A stretch of DNA of 64,000 nucleotides from contig OU744452.1 in assembly GCA_916610825.1 (NCBI GenBank), forward strand, positions 16,579,103 through 16,643,102. The letters run 5' to 3'. Made by a program: the position numbers and the translations under genes. The notes beneath the pieces were generated by a model. The model was not told the DNA's origin, did no database searches, and was given only the letters and a program-made list of their open reading frames with translations. Below, piece after piece: positions 52,917 through 63,817 of the stretch (positions are counted from its first letter, which is position 1; each line of letters begins with the position of its first letter). Source of the stretch: Haliclystus octoradiatus (lineage: Eukaryota > Cnidaria > Staurozoa > Stauromedusae > Haliclystidae).

Positions 52917-55900
52917 ATGGTAAACCAAACTGGGAATGGTAGAAAATATAGCGGAGAAGAATTCCGTTATCAAGCAACTCGCTTACTTAGCGGGATTGAG
53001 CGAAACAACCTGTTATCCGCTATAAAACGTTTTCACCATGATCATTCTATTCGTAGGCTTACAACTACGCTTTTAACATTATTGGATACACAAGAAAAGC
53101 GAACATTATTACGCCATGTTAGAAAATTGATACCTTCAAATCGTTTACAACAATTTGACGAAGAACTTTCGACATTATCATCATCAACAAGTCCATCAGA
53201 AAACAATTTAAATCATTTTACTACTACTAACCACAAACGAAATGGTACTCATCAAAATAATAAATCTAAAAATAATGATTCACCGAAATCATTTAGAATC
53301 GTTAATTTACAACGTACAAAAGGAAGATCTGAAAATTTGGGATACTCATTAGCAGGAGGAAAGGAAAATAACACAGGGATATTTGTAGCGAAAGTGATAC
53401 GTTATTCTGTAGCAAAGAATGCGGGCTTACGACGAGATGATGAAATTATAGAAGTAAATGGTATATCTCTCAAATCTATGACTTTATCATCAGCAATAAA
53501 ATTACTTGGATCGCTTAAAAGACTGAAATTAGTTGTTAGAGGGACTAGCGATAGTATTACAGAAGTGGATTCACCCAATAAGAGCTCGGATGGTAATATG
53601 CCAAGGTAAAATGGTACCGTCAATTTATTTTTTTATTCTCAATATATTATTTCAATAAAATAAGTTTAATAAGTCGAAAAATAAGAATCGAAGCTATACA
53701 AATTTATTATTGATATACACGCATGGCAAAACGTACGAGTAATATTAATTTTGTATATGCGTGGATCAGTTTGAATTTGAAATGTTAATTTCAACACCTT
53801 CCTCGTGACAAGCTTATAAGTGCAAATCAAAACTTAATGGCAACGAATATCATTGCATTTAGCCTGTTTCGCACTTTTTGCATAATGGTTTGCAAAGGAT
53901 TTGCTTAGAAAATTGCATAGGGCTTGACGAGCCAGGTTAGTGCAGATAAGCGGGAATTTTATTTATCCAAATAACATTTAAATCAAGCACTGTAGTTAAG
54001 TATTAAATATTGTATATAGCTAGGGATATATATAATTATTTAGATTCATTGCTCTTTTTAAGTATTCGGAAACAAATTTTTAAAACAATAATTAAATATT
54101 CGTTTTTGCGGTATTTATTTTATTATTTCGCATCGTGTTACACAAAATCTTTTATGTCTCATATTTGTTTGTATACTGTATATATTTACAACATGATTAC
54201 TTTAGAATCAATATTATTTAAAGCATTCAAAAATAAGATATTCAAGATTTTGAATGACCAGTGATCAGACTTACTGGGTCTATATTCGATGTCGTTGTCG
54301 ATAATATTATTAATATTATTATTCGATGTCGAAAATAGGCTCAAGCTATTTTACAAATTATCAGCTATATTACTAAGATTTTGAATGACCAGTGATCAGA
54401 CTTACTGGGTCTATATTCAATGTCGTTGTCTATGATATTATTATTATTATTAAAATTATTATTATTAATAATAATAAATATTATCCAATAGCAGTAAAAC
54501 AGTGCTCAATGTCTGTTGACAGAGCTGTAAATATAAATAGAGGAGTCAAAGACTACACATTTTGTTACTGTAACTTGAAGTTTCACGCTTTATTGTGATC
54601 ATCAGACAGTTAAAACTAGATAATAAAAAACATACATGGTACCTCTGATATAAACTTACATAAATCGCAGCTATTGTTAAATGGGATAAAGCCTATTGTA
54701 TCGCAATGTGCGTGTTTTCTTTGTGATCGTTTCCTATGCGGCATTTAACCAGAGGTACCATGCATTTTTTTATTATCTAGTTTTAACTGTCTGATGATCG
54801 CAATAAAGCGTGAAACTTCAAGTTACAGTAACAAAATGTGTAGTCTTTGACTCCTCTATTTATATTATTATTATTATTATTATTATTTGATGTCGAAAAT
54901 AGGCTCAAGCTATTTTACAAATTATCAGCTATATACCAAGAGTGTATGCTTCAAGTTTCTTTAGTCAAATTATTATATGATGCATTTTATTCTGTTTATT
55001 AAAGTAAAAGGACTATAATTCTTTCCAAATCTTTACTTCGAATTGAATCGAAGCCTGTTTTCATGTTTCATTTGAGAACTGTCTAATTGCAAAAATCATT
55101 TGTCATCAATAATACCATGATATTATATATGTTGTATTTTATATACTCATCTTTTTCTTAGTATATTGTTACTTGTAGATTTTTTGGTGTCAGCTAATAA
55201 TGTGTAGTCTTTGATTGCTTTTATTAATTATCATGTAATTCTAAGTATGATTGCATTTGATACTTTATCGGTACATCGGTCATTCTCTTTCCAGGATACA
55301 AATAACATCGACAAGCGATATCCCTGTTATCGTCGCGAACTCGGCTACTCCCGATTCAGAAATGCACTCGCCGAAGTCTTCTGGGACACAAAATGGAGAA
55401 TTTCTACCTCCGGTAAGAAATAATAATTATTCGCATGTCGGCCATGTCCCAATAGTGTCTTGATTATATGGTATGGGGTTAGTAGGTATAAAGTAAGGGG
55501 GAGGTTGGAGTCCCACACGTGGGACCAATCTTGCGGAAGGCAAATTAGCCTGCGTGCAGACTAAAACCTATCTTAACGAAAGTGTAAACAATTACTTACT
55601 TTTAATATACACTTACCTATGGAGACCTATGGATTTAATTAACCCTGGTGAGGTAGTAGTTAATTGCTTTTGCTACCTAATGCTACTTTTGAAATGAAAA
55701 AGGAAAAAAATCGAAGAAAACAAAAGAAAATAAAATTCTGAAGGCAAAAAATGTGTATGTAGCAGAGGGTGGTTTCGATCCACCGACCTCTGGGTTATGG
55801 GCCCAGCACGCTTCCGCTGCGCCACTCTGCTGATAGTTGAGGTAGAATATTCAGTATATATACCGAACAATAACATCACACACCAAATGATTTACGTTAC

Positions 55901-58900
55901 TATCACGTTAATATTAAGCGTATTATTTTCAGTTACATTTTTCGAAAATTTATCACATGTTTACAGTTGATTTTTCAACTTCAACATTATATTCAAACCA
56001 GCCGGCAGTCTTTAGAGTATCTGAGTTGCAAATACTTTATTTAGTAAGACTAAAGAGGCAATATGCGAGTCTATGATAGAATAATTAAACAAGTTGGTAA
56101 TTTCGTTCACTTCTACTTGAAAAAAATTATATATGCATATATAATACAGGTACTGGAGAGTCAAACACTTTCAATTTGAAGGCATCCGAAATCAACTGAA
56201 TTGCTTGTCTTTGCTCATTAAATTTTATGACAGCCAAAGAAATACAAAAAATTGCAGCATCCACTAAGTTGATGATAAATTTATTTTGCAGAGTGCTTTG
56301 ACTTATTTTGACTTGTTTCGCTGCAGACTCAAGCAAATTGTTGACAAGAGAAAACAAGAACTTATCACTTGAGTATTTCTCATTTTCTAATGTTCTATTA
56401 TCATTTTTTTCTTAAATATGAAACTGTGATATGAAACTACACAATTGCTGCCAATGCATCAAATACTTCCTCAAATTCGCATCTCAAAGAATAGACATTG
56501 CCATACAGCAATATCCTAGGGATATTGCCATGTTTAGAAACAACAGAGAATTTGCTTTATTTTAACCAACATGATTATATGATATTGTTGCATATGATAG
56601 ATATAGACACTATATTAATACACGTCTGTTGTAGTTGAACTCAATATCTAATAAGCCTGACGCATGCGTAGTCAGATACATCATCTCCCTTTTTAAGACG
56701 TTAATAGTAAAGTTAAATGAAATGCAATGTTACTAAATATGGTTATAATAAAATGAATGATGGTAACAGTAAATGTTAAACTGGAAGATGACTGCTAATG
56801 CCAGTACTAATCATAGTAAGTAAGTAATACTATTATATCTATTATCTATGAACTCTTTTCTTTTGTAGAGTCATTATATCTATTATGAATTATGGATAAA
56901 CTCTTTTCTTTTGTAGAATACAATATATGAAATCTAATAATAGTAGATATATCTTGATGGTATAAAACTATTTGCTTGGATTAGTTGTCTTTTATAGTAG
57001 TAAGATTAATGAGTAAGTATTTTGGGTAATATATTTGCGTAGCATAGTTATGATAATGATAATGTTCATTCCATTGACGGGCTTGAGTTTGCGTATCGAC
57101 GTGGAGGATTGTGAACGCGTCGTGGTCTGCTTTGAGGGGACATAGAAGGAAGTACCTCAGTTGTAAAAGATCGTTCTTCGGGTTCTGTCATCTGTATCGG
57201 TCGTAAAAACCGTCTATTGCGGCGTAATGATGATCCGGAGTCTAATAGAATTTCATAATCACGGTCGCGCAATATTTTTGCGACTTTTCCACGATGGTGC
57301 CATCTTTTTGTAGAAGTATCTTGCAGTAATATTTTATCTCCTACATGGAGAACGGGTAACATCTTTGACGTTTTGTCATAGTCGATTTTGGTTTTTTCGA
57401 GGTGTTGCTTTGCCTTTATAGCGGAGGATGATACTGATGACTCCCATTGCGGTAGAAATGACGAATAATGGGCTGGAACCCGACTGCGAATGGAGTTGCC
57501 AAATACGAGTTGCGCAGGCGATTTACCATGAAAAGAAGGAGTGTTTCGCAATTCTAATAATCCTTCGTAGAAGTCTTCAGTATGAATAATACCGTTTTTG
57601 CAAGTTTTCATAATGAGATATTTCGTTTTCTTCACATTTATCTCGGCATGACCATTTGATTGTGGATAATGCGGAGAAGATGGTGAGTGTTGAATGCCCC
57701 ATTTCTTGCAGAAATTAGCGAATTCATAGCTTGTGAATTGAGGACCCCCATCTGATCGAAGGCGAACAGGAATGCCAGTGTTAGCAAATAGCTGCATTAA
57801 TGCCAGACACAATGGTGAAGTCGTAGTATCTTTGCCGAACTTGACTACACTTGGCCACCCAGAATAACGATCTACATACACCAGAAAATGCTGACCTTGA
57901 ACTTCGAAGAAGTCGGCTGAAGTTGACTCAAAAATGCGAGTTGGTAGCTCATCTTCTTTGTATGGCTCCTTTACCTGACTTGGGAGTAATTGCTGACAAG
58001 CTGTACACGTTTGAATAATTCGATCAATGTCATTTGATATTTTTGGCCACCAAACAGTTTGACGTGCCCGTTGTTTAGTGCGAGTAATCCCTTGATGGGA
58101 TGAATGCAGTCTTGACAGTATGTCAGAGCGACAGCAGGAAGGGATAACAATTTGCGAACCACGCAATACAAGTCCATTTTCAATTGAGAGTTCATGATGG
58201 ATTTTATGAAATGGTTGTAGGCTCGTTGGAAGAGCATTGGCATGTTTAGGAAAACCATTTGTGATCAGATTTTTAAGTGATGAATAGTCAGTATCATTCT
58301 TGGCTTTATCTTGAAGAGACTCTAGAGTGCGATCAGGCCAAGGTGATGTTTGGTGTGACGTGGAATTAACAAATGAGGTCATCATTGCTTCGATTTGAAG
58401 ATTACATTCTTCTGCTAATTCATCTCCTGGTTGAGGCTGAGAAATTGGTGACCTAGAAAGGGCGTCTGCTATATGGTGGTCTTTTCCTTTGGTCCACTCA
58501 GTCTTGAAACTGAATGGAGATAATTTGTATAGAAGTCGTTGTAGTCGAGGATTGTCTGTATCCGTGATTGAATAACTGTTCAAAATTGGAAGAAGTGGCT
58601 TATGATCCGTCACGACGGTGAAATTCGATTGACCCTGTAGATACAGACGACATTTAAGAGCTGCCCATGAGACTGCCAGACATTCTAGCTCAATGGTGGC
58701 GTATCGCTTCTCAGCATCACTTAGGAAACGAGATCCGCATTCTAAAAGTCGCCATTGACCATTCTGTCGTTGTAGCAGGGCGTATCCCAAACCATGAAGT
58801 CTAGAAGCATCAGTCTGCAGAACTAATGGAAGATCTTGTTGATAAAACGATAAAATTGGAGGCTTTTGAATAGCCTCTTTGACTGCTTGGAAAGCCGTAT

Positions 58901-61900
58901 CGTGAATTGGCAGCCACTGGAATACATTAGTTGACTTAAGTAAAGGTCTCATTGGCTCTTTGAGAGCAGCTATGGATGGACAGAAGTTCGACAATTGTTC
59001 AACCAACCCAAAAAACGATCTCAGTTCTGTCAAGTTTAATGGGGTTGGGAAATCAGTTATAGCTTTGATTCTTTCTGTACTTGGTGTAATGCCTGAATGA
59101 CTTATGTTATAGCCGACATACTTGACCGACGACTGTGCGAATATAAATTTGGTAGGATTCAAAGTGATCCCATGATGACGGCATTGCTGTAACAAAGATT
59201 GCATGTGCTCAACATGATCCCCGAATGATGTATCATACAACAGTATGTCGTCAACCACTTTGCATGTTCGTGGTATTCCTTTCAGTGCCTGATCACCACG
59301 AAGGTTGTATTCGTCCCCACTGCTGATCAAACCCATGGTGGCACGTAAATATTTATATCTACCCCAAGGGGTTATAAATGTTGTTAGGGATTGACTAGAC
59401 TCTTCCAAGGGGACTTGCCAGTACCCACTAGCTGCATCAAGTGTGGAAAAGTAAGTAGCTTCTTGGTCTATTGTAGCTATGGCTTCTTTGGGTGTAACTA
59501 AAGGGTACACAGGACGTTTGATATTTTGATTGAGAGCCCTCATATCCCCTACTATGCGCAGGTCACCATTTGATTTGGTTGTGATATGCATAGGGGAGCA
59601 CCAATCCGTGGGTTCAGATACAGGGCAAATAATCCCTTTTTGTACCATAGAATTCAAAGTTTCTTGAGCTTTGACATGCCATGCGAATGGTAATGATCTT
59701 GCTGCTCGGACATGAACAGGCTTAGCATCAGGTTTTAATTGTATTTTCATTGGTTGTGTATTCATAGGCTTCAAATGTTCAGTTGAGTCAAAAACATCGT
59801 GAAAGTCATTCAATAGTTGTTGTCGTATCGTGTTTATTTCTGTAGCAGTAGGTGGTACTGATATGTTTTGCTGTACGGTATTAACAGTTGTGGTCATGCT
59901 TTGTTGAGGATAATTTGGAGGTAATATTCCTAGATCTAAGGAAGCATACCAGCTAAGTAGCATTCCCTCGAGTTCATAAAATACTTTAATGGTTTCAGCT
60001 GTGTTTTTACGTCCGTGGGAAATTGTAGACTCAAAAGTGCCTATGCACTGAAGAGGTTGACCGTTGGCAGCTTTAATCGTTGGTCCCTTGTATTTCTTTA
60101 GGTCAGAATGTTTAATACCCATACGCTGTGCATTCCGCCATCCCAGACATGTAGCTTCAGCCCCAGAATCAGGAAGACAGATCATTGTCTTAGTAACCGT
60201 CTGATTAGGAATAGTAATTTTACATTCAATCCGTGGGGCTTTACGGCCAGAGCTTAATGCCATGACTATTGTATTTACGTCATCTGGTCTGTTAGTAGTG
60301 CTTTGTTCGTCAAGTGAATTAACTGCTTTTGGCTGTCGGCAAACTTTTGAAAAATGATTTGATGTTGTACAATTCCGACATTGTTTTCCCCAAGCCGGGC
60401 ATTGCGTGGGGCGATGTGTGCACTTCCCCCCGCATCCAGGGCATGTTTTGTTGTTGCTACGCGGGACATCCGATCGTCTAGGCTTTGTGCTCGCTGCATT
60501 AACAACAACCTGAGACCCTATTGTCAATTGTTCCGAGTCATTTTTTGACGCTTGAAATGTCTCGCATAAGTCAATACAAGTAGTTAGTGACGTGAGTTTT
60601 TTCTCAAGTAGGCGTTTACGCAATTCACGATCATTAACACCTCTAATTATGGTCGTTATGAAACGATCGTCCCGACTACACAAACAAAAATCACAGTTGT
60701 TTGCTAAAGCGTACAACGAAACTAAATAGGCGTGAAATGACTCACCCTCCTGTTGTCGACGGTCTTGAAATTCTACACGATCACGTATTATATTTCTTTG
60801 ACTTCTGAGCCAGTCTTTGATTCTTAATAATATTTCATCCATGGAAAGTTCTGTGGTGTTGTTTATACCAAGACGAGTCTCCAGTGTAATGAGCATATCG
60901 TGCGAAAGGAATGTTCGCAAAGCAGTCACTTGTCTTGCACGTGGGAAAACTGTAATGCCGGATAATTCCGTGTAATCTCTCCAATGTTGTGACCAGGCAG
61001 AGAAATCAGATAAGGATACAGTTGTTTCCAATTTTGCTGGTGCATTGGCACCCTTTAATGTCATATTATACACTGATGTTCGACTGCTGATAGGCATACT
61101 TTCATCCTGTTGTTTTGTATTATCATGATTTGTCGATAGTGATAAATCAGCGGTTTGACTCACGGATACAACCGGTGTCTTGTTCTGTTGTAAATATTGC
61201 TCGAGGCGTGTGTTTTGAGCCTGTTGTTGGTTGTCTAATTTAGACAATCTAGCGGTATACTCGCTGTCTCTCTTTTCTTGTTGTTGAATAGAGTTATTTT
61301 GCTGTTCGGCCATTCTCTGCATCATATTCATCAAATTGTCCATTGACACGATTGATTCTCCTGGATTGATAGAAGGCATAGGTAGTGCAGCGTGGCTGCT
61401 GCGCGTTGTGGGTTTCTCGGCCATCGTGCGATGTGAAGTTGTAATCACAATTAGGATAGCTTTATGTATGTATATACAGTATGTTTATATTACGAGCTGG
61501 ATCCTGTCAACTGCGCCATGTTGCATATGATAGATATAGACACTATATTAATACACGTCTGTTGTAGTTGAACTCAATATCTAATAAGCCTGACGCATGC
61601 GTAGTCAGATACATCAGATATGATATATTTTGTCATTTTGACCAGCAAATAAAGGACACTTTACGCTATAGAAAGTGTCACTTACATACAGCCTTAAATT
61701 AAGATTAAGAATTAGGTAAAATAAAAATTGTTATTTTAATTCAATAAATATTATATTAGAAAATAATCCCTTAGACGAAGGAGGCTAAACTCACTCCTTT
61801 ACCCTTGTCGTCTCATTTAACCCTCGTCATTCACATTTTTCGTTTAATTTTCTTATCGCAGCCTGATTCGATGATACAGCTACGAAGGAACAGTTCAATT

Positions 61901-63542
61901 TTAAACGGGAGTGATTCTGACGACGAAAGAAGAATTAATTTGATTGTAGAATCAACTCCAACTGGGTTCATTGGTTTTTGTATACGCGGTGGATCAGAGT
62001 ACGGTCTAGGGATCTATATATCAAGGTGAGTGGAAGATATTGCCAACACAGAAGCCCCCCTTGCCCCCTCAAACTATAGGGTAGGCCCTTTAATGTCATC
62101 ATGATGTCATCATGATGTCAACCAGCGTTGCTTATACGTAATTAATAATTCTGACAGAATGCATGAAATAGTGGTTTATATGGTAAATTGTGTTTTGAAA
62201 TTTTGATAGCCTAGAAGCCGATTTGAATTCTATTATACAGTACAATATCACAATACATAAGGATCGGTTATGTGAAGCCTCTTGAGGCACCAGGATATTT
62301 GTACAGACGTTTGTACAGACGTCTAAAATTCGGAATGAGGGCAATCTCCGGGGCTACTGCCGATGCTTTCCAATCGATTCAGAGAGCACCGATGGCAGTC
62401 GTCGATGGTCTTCTTGAGATGCATTCGATCAAATTATTTTATGTTCCCATATATACATCATGATATATAATATTATGCGTTGGATTGGCAGCTGATATTT
62501 GTATTTCCACTGCCTCCGTGCTTGTAGACAGATCACTAATTAGTAATAAAACAGTTTTACAGAGAATGGTGTAAATTTCAGGGTGGATGAAAATTCTACT
62601 GCTGATGAGTGTGGTTTGCAAGCCGGTGATCAAATTTTAGATGCAAATGGGATTGGATTCGAGAATATCAGACACAAAGAAGCTGTTAAATACATAAAAT
62701 CACATGAGCATATTATTCTTACAGTGAAGGTATTTTATATACGACGAAGAAAATGTCACCGTAAAATAAAAAATGTTTATTTTCGTTTATTTATTAATAG
62801 CCAACTTTATATGCTTCACTCTTATCTAAGCGTATCACATCATCTACAAAAATGTTCCTATGAATATACAAACCCTTGCATCGTATGTCATTTGTTAGAC
62901 CCTGTTTACAAGGAGGGGAAGATCCCACCTACTTATAGGATCGCCTACCTGATTGTCAATGTCAGTTTCCAAGGAAAGAGGATCTTCCTAGCTGGTGTGT
63001 TCATATCCTATGTGGTAGGATGATCTTACTAAATAGGGTCGCGCCCCCTCCTTTTAAACAGGGCATTAATAAATTTTTAATTTCAATTTCAAGCTTAAAC
63101 ATGTTTCATATTAAAAATTCCTTTCGCTACCCTTCCTCATTCAACAACAGCTATCCAAATCTGTGTTGATGCGAATTGGTTTCATGTGTACTTTAATATC
63201 GATAACCCGTTACAATTTCTAAGTATATGGCAAAATATTGTGCTTTGTCAAGATTAACATCATCATTGTAACAGTGCATGCGCAGAAAGCCAAATGAAAT
63301 AGACACTATCTATAGTGTCCAGCCAATTATGTATGACAAGCATGATTATTGCATGTGTTAAAGAATCAATCCTGTATATTAAGGCTACCTGTTGATAGTG
63401 GTCGGTTTATCTTGATCTAAAATGGTAGTGTGGTTTCACTGTGTATTATATTCTTTATCACAGGCTGTTGGTAAAATCCCCGAATCAAAATGTTTTGTTG
63501 CTGAGTACAGTTGGCTGGCACCAGATGGCACAAAACTCAAAA
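52917..63542 (+). CDS. Whirlin/PDZD7-like PDZ scaffold, 5' part (gene runs past window end)
   Basis: Exons 52917-53605, 55295-55412, 61862-62025, 62582-62729 and 63464-63542, all GT-AG and in frame. The last ends in phase 1, so the gene continues beyond the window. Domains: a harmonin-homology helical domain at about residues 15-85 (LSGIERNNLLSAIKRF, LTLLDTQEKRTLLRHVRKLI); a Ser/Asn-rich linker; PDZ1 at about 122-210 (carboxylate loop LGYSLAGG); a second linker encoded by exon 2; and PDZ2 across exons 3-4 (loop IGFCIRGGSEYGLGI, then GLQAGDQILDANG). The stretch after PDZ2 (AVGKIPESK...EYSW) is also of the whirlin type. In vertebrates such proteins tether Usher-complex and stereocilia membrane proteins by their C-termini. 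Whether it is whirlin, PDZD7 or a common ancestor form cannot be told. Confidence 0.88.
54244..54374. repeat. Tandem duplication unit, copy 1
   Basis: Runs from aagattttgaatgaccag to aaattatcagctatatta. A second copy starts at 54375 and is interrupted after about 65 bp; its right half reappears at 54881-54936 (tgtcgaaaataggctcaagc). Confidence 0.8.
54375..54936. repeat. Tandem duplication unit, copy 2, split by an insertion
   Basis: The left half at 54375-54440 and right half at 54881-54936 match copy 1 almost exactly. The intervening 440 bp is ATT-repeat plus the long-TIR MITE. Confidence 0.8.
54531..54865. mobile_element. Long-TIR MITE (arms about 115 bp)
   Basis: Arms 54531-54646 and 54751-54865 are near-perfect inverted repeats (atataaatagaggagtcaaa inward to catggtacctct), with a spacer of about 104 bp. 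Flanking ATT-rich sequence obscures any target duplication. It is in intron 1 of the PDZ gene. Confidence 0.9.
55760..55831 (-). tRNA. Initiator tRNA-Met (CAT)
   Basis: A 72-nt minus-strand gene starting AGCAGAGTGGCGCAGCGGAA and ending CCCTCTGCTA. The acceptor stem AGCAGAG/CTCTGCT pairs perfectly. The anticodon loop in GGGCCCATAACCC holds CAT and the GGG/CCC pairs typical of initiator tRNA. The T-loop is GATCGAAA, with A in place of the usual TTC, as in eukaryotic initiators. A T6 terminator follows (complement of 55746-55751). There is no intron. It lies antisense in intron 2 of the PDZ gene. Confidence 0.96.
55832..56585. other. Intron 2 of the PDZ gene, part before the gypsy element
   Basis: No supported gene or repeat. 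The minus-strand frame at 56127-56357 has no recognisable family features. Confidence 0.45.
56586..56683 (-). repeat. 3' LTR (98 bp)
   Basis: Identical to 61519-61616. At 98 bp it is among the shortest LTRs expected for this superfamily. In element orientation it contains TATTAATATAG, a TATA-like motif. Confidence 0.93.
57066..61424 (-). CDS. gag-pol: Gag-Pol polyprotein of the second gypsy element (1452 aa, single frame)
   Basis: The start is taken at ATG 61424 (MAEKP...), the first ATG; upstream in-frame codons lack one. Domains in order: gag with a Gln-rich coiled coil (about 35-90) and capsid-like region; cysteine-rich knuckles near 330-365 (CPGCGGKC and the CCHC CRNCTTSNHFSKVC); aspartic protease (LPDSGAEATCLG); reverse transcriptase (FSTLDAASGYWQV; catalytic VVDD in place of the usual YVDD); RNase H (QTDASRLHGLGYALL); integrase with HHCC finger (HSSHQGITRTKQ, CTACQQ) and DDE core (D in SADFFEV, SDGGPQFTS, E in GHAEINVKK); and a C-terminal tail. 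All domains are in one frame with no frameshift or internal stop, so gag and pol must be separated by protease alone. It resembles the K02A2.6-like / Mag-type elements of invertebrates. Confidence 0.92.
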   Translation of the reverse strand: MAEKPTTRSSHAALPMPSINPGESIVSMDNLMNMMQRMAEQQNNSIQQQEKRDSEYTARLSKLDNQQQAQNTRLEQYLQQNKTPVVSVSQTADLSLSTNHDNTKQQDESMPISSRTSVYNMTLKGANAPAKLETTVSLSDFSAWSQHWRDYTELSGITVFPRARQVTALRTFLSHDMLITLETRLGINNTTELSMDEILLRIKDWLRSQRNIIRDRVEFQDRRQQEGESFHAYLVSLYALANNCDFCLCSRDDRFITTIIRGVNDRELRKRLLEKKLTSLTTCIDLCETFQASKNDSEQLTIGSQVVVNAASTKPRRSDVPRSNNKTCPGCGGKCTHRPTQCPAWGKQCRNCTTSNHFSKVCRQPKAVNSLDEQSTTNRPDDVNTIVMALSSGRKAPRIECKITIPNQTVTKTMICLPDSGAEATCLGWRNAQRMGIKHSDLKKYKGPTIKAANGQPLQCIGTFESTISHGRKNTAETIKVFYELEGMLLSWYASLDLGILPPNYPQQSMTTTVNTVQQNISVPPTATEINTIRQQLLNDFHDVFDSTEHLKPMNTQPMKIQLKPDAKPVHVRAARSLPFAWHVKAQETLNSMVQKGIICPVSEPTDWCSPMHITTKSNGDLRIVGDMRALNQNIKRPVYPLVTPKEAIATIDQEATYFSTLDAASGYWQVPLEESSQSLTTFITPWGRYKYLRATMGLISSGDEYNLRGDQALKGIPRTCKVVDDILLYDTSFGDHVEHMQSLLQQCRHHGITLNPTKFIFAQSSVKYVGYNISHSGITPSTERIKAITDFPTPLNLTELRSFFGLVEQLSNFCPSIAALKEPMRPLLKSTNVFQWLPIHDTAFQAVKEAIQKPPILSFYQQDLPLVLQTDASRLHGLGYALLQRQNGQWRLLECGSRFLSDAEKRYATIELECLAVSWAALKCRLYLQGQSNFTVVTDHKPLLPILNSYSITDTDNPRLQRLLYKLSPFSFKTEWTKGKDHHIADALSRSPISQPQPGDELAEECNLQIEAMMTSFVNSTSHQTSPWPDRTLESLQDKAKNDTDYSSLKNLITNGFPKHANALPTSLQPFHKIHHELSIENGLVLRGSQIVIPSCCRSDILSRLHSSHQGITRTKQRARQTVWWPKISNDIDRIIQTCTACQQLLPSQVKEPYKEDELPTRIFESTSADFFEVQGQHFLVYVDRYSGWPSVVKFGKDTTTSPLCLALMQLFANTGIPVRLRSDGGPQFTSYEFANFCKKWGIQHSPSSPHYPQSNGHAEINVKKTKYLIMKTCKNGIIHTEDFYEGLLELRNTPSFHGKSPAQLVFGNSIRSRVPAHYSSFLPQWESSVSSSAIKAKQHLEKTKIDYDKTSKMLPVLHVGDKILLQDTSTKRWHHRGKVAKILRDRDYEILLDSGSSLRRNRRFLRPIQMTEPEERSFTTEVLPSMSPQSRPRRVHNPPRRYANSSPSME
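61501..61518 (-). other. Primer-binding site of the second gypsy element (tRNA-Ser type)
   Basis: Directly next to the 5' LTR the minus strand reads TGGCGCAGTTGACAGGAT. Its complement, ending ACTGCGCCA, resembles the 3' end of eukaryotic tRNA-Ser. No tRNA-Ser gene is in the window for direct comparison. Confidence 0.6.
61519..61616 (-). repeat. 5' LTR (98 bp)
   Basis: Identical to the 56586-56683 copy; bounded on the right by the target duplication gatat. Confidence 0.93.
62899..63063. mobile_element. MITE with CCCTGTTTA ends
   Basis: The left end ccctgtttacaaggagggg and right end ccccctccttttaaacaggg are inverted repeats of about 19 bp with one or two mismatches. Inner parts also pair (ctacttataggat against its partner). 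It lies in intron 4 of the PDZ gene; no clear target duplication. Confidence 0.7.
63362..63442. repeat. pogo-like MITE fragment outside the GPCR gene
   Basis: The segment tcctgtatattaaggctacctgttgatagtggtc...gtttcactgtg belongs to the family found in the GPCR introns, so the family is not limited to that gene. Confidence 0.6.
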
Positions 63543-63817
63543 GTAAGACACAATATTTAAAAAAAGTTATTTTTACAATTGAAACTAAAATTAAATTATA
63601 ATTGGATAAATAATAAATAAAACTAAAATTGAAACTAGAAACAAACTAGACTCATTTTAATTGGCTGATATTCTGCGGACCCAAGTGGAAAATGTCATAA
63701 ATTTCTGACAAATAACATAAAACAAAGAACTTTTGAGTTCCAGGGATGGAATTCATTATAGAGATTTACATCTGTTGAGGATGCGCTATAGTTTTGTTCG
63801 GTAGACATGATAACCTC

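Larger units (their letters stand above)
56586..61616 (-). mobile_element. Intact Ty3/gypsy LTR retrotransposon with 98-bp LTRs
   Basis: LTRs at 56586-56683 and 61519-61616 are each 98 bp and look identical, with TG...CA ends. The target duplication gatat lies at 56581-56585 and 61617-61621. A polypurine tract (AAAAAGGGAGA) adjoins the 3' LTR and a PBS adjoins the 5' LTR. One long gag-pol frame fills the interior. Identical LTRs imply recent insertion. Confidence 0.95.

Noticed and set aside
55673-55879. Minus-strand reading frame of 68 codons
   Set aside because: It runs across the initiator tRNA-Met gene and is a chance frame.
56127-56357. Minus-strand 76-codon frame
   Set aside because: Composition is protein-like, but there are no family motifs, no ATG context and no splice partners that I could find.
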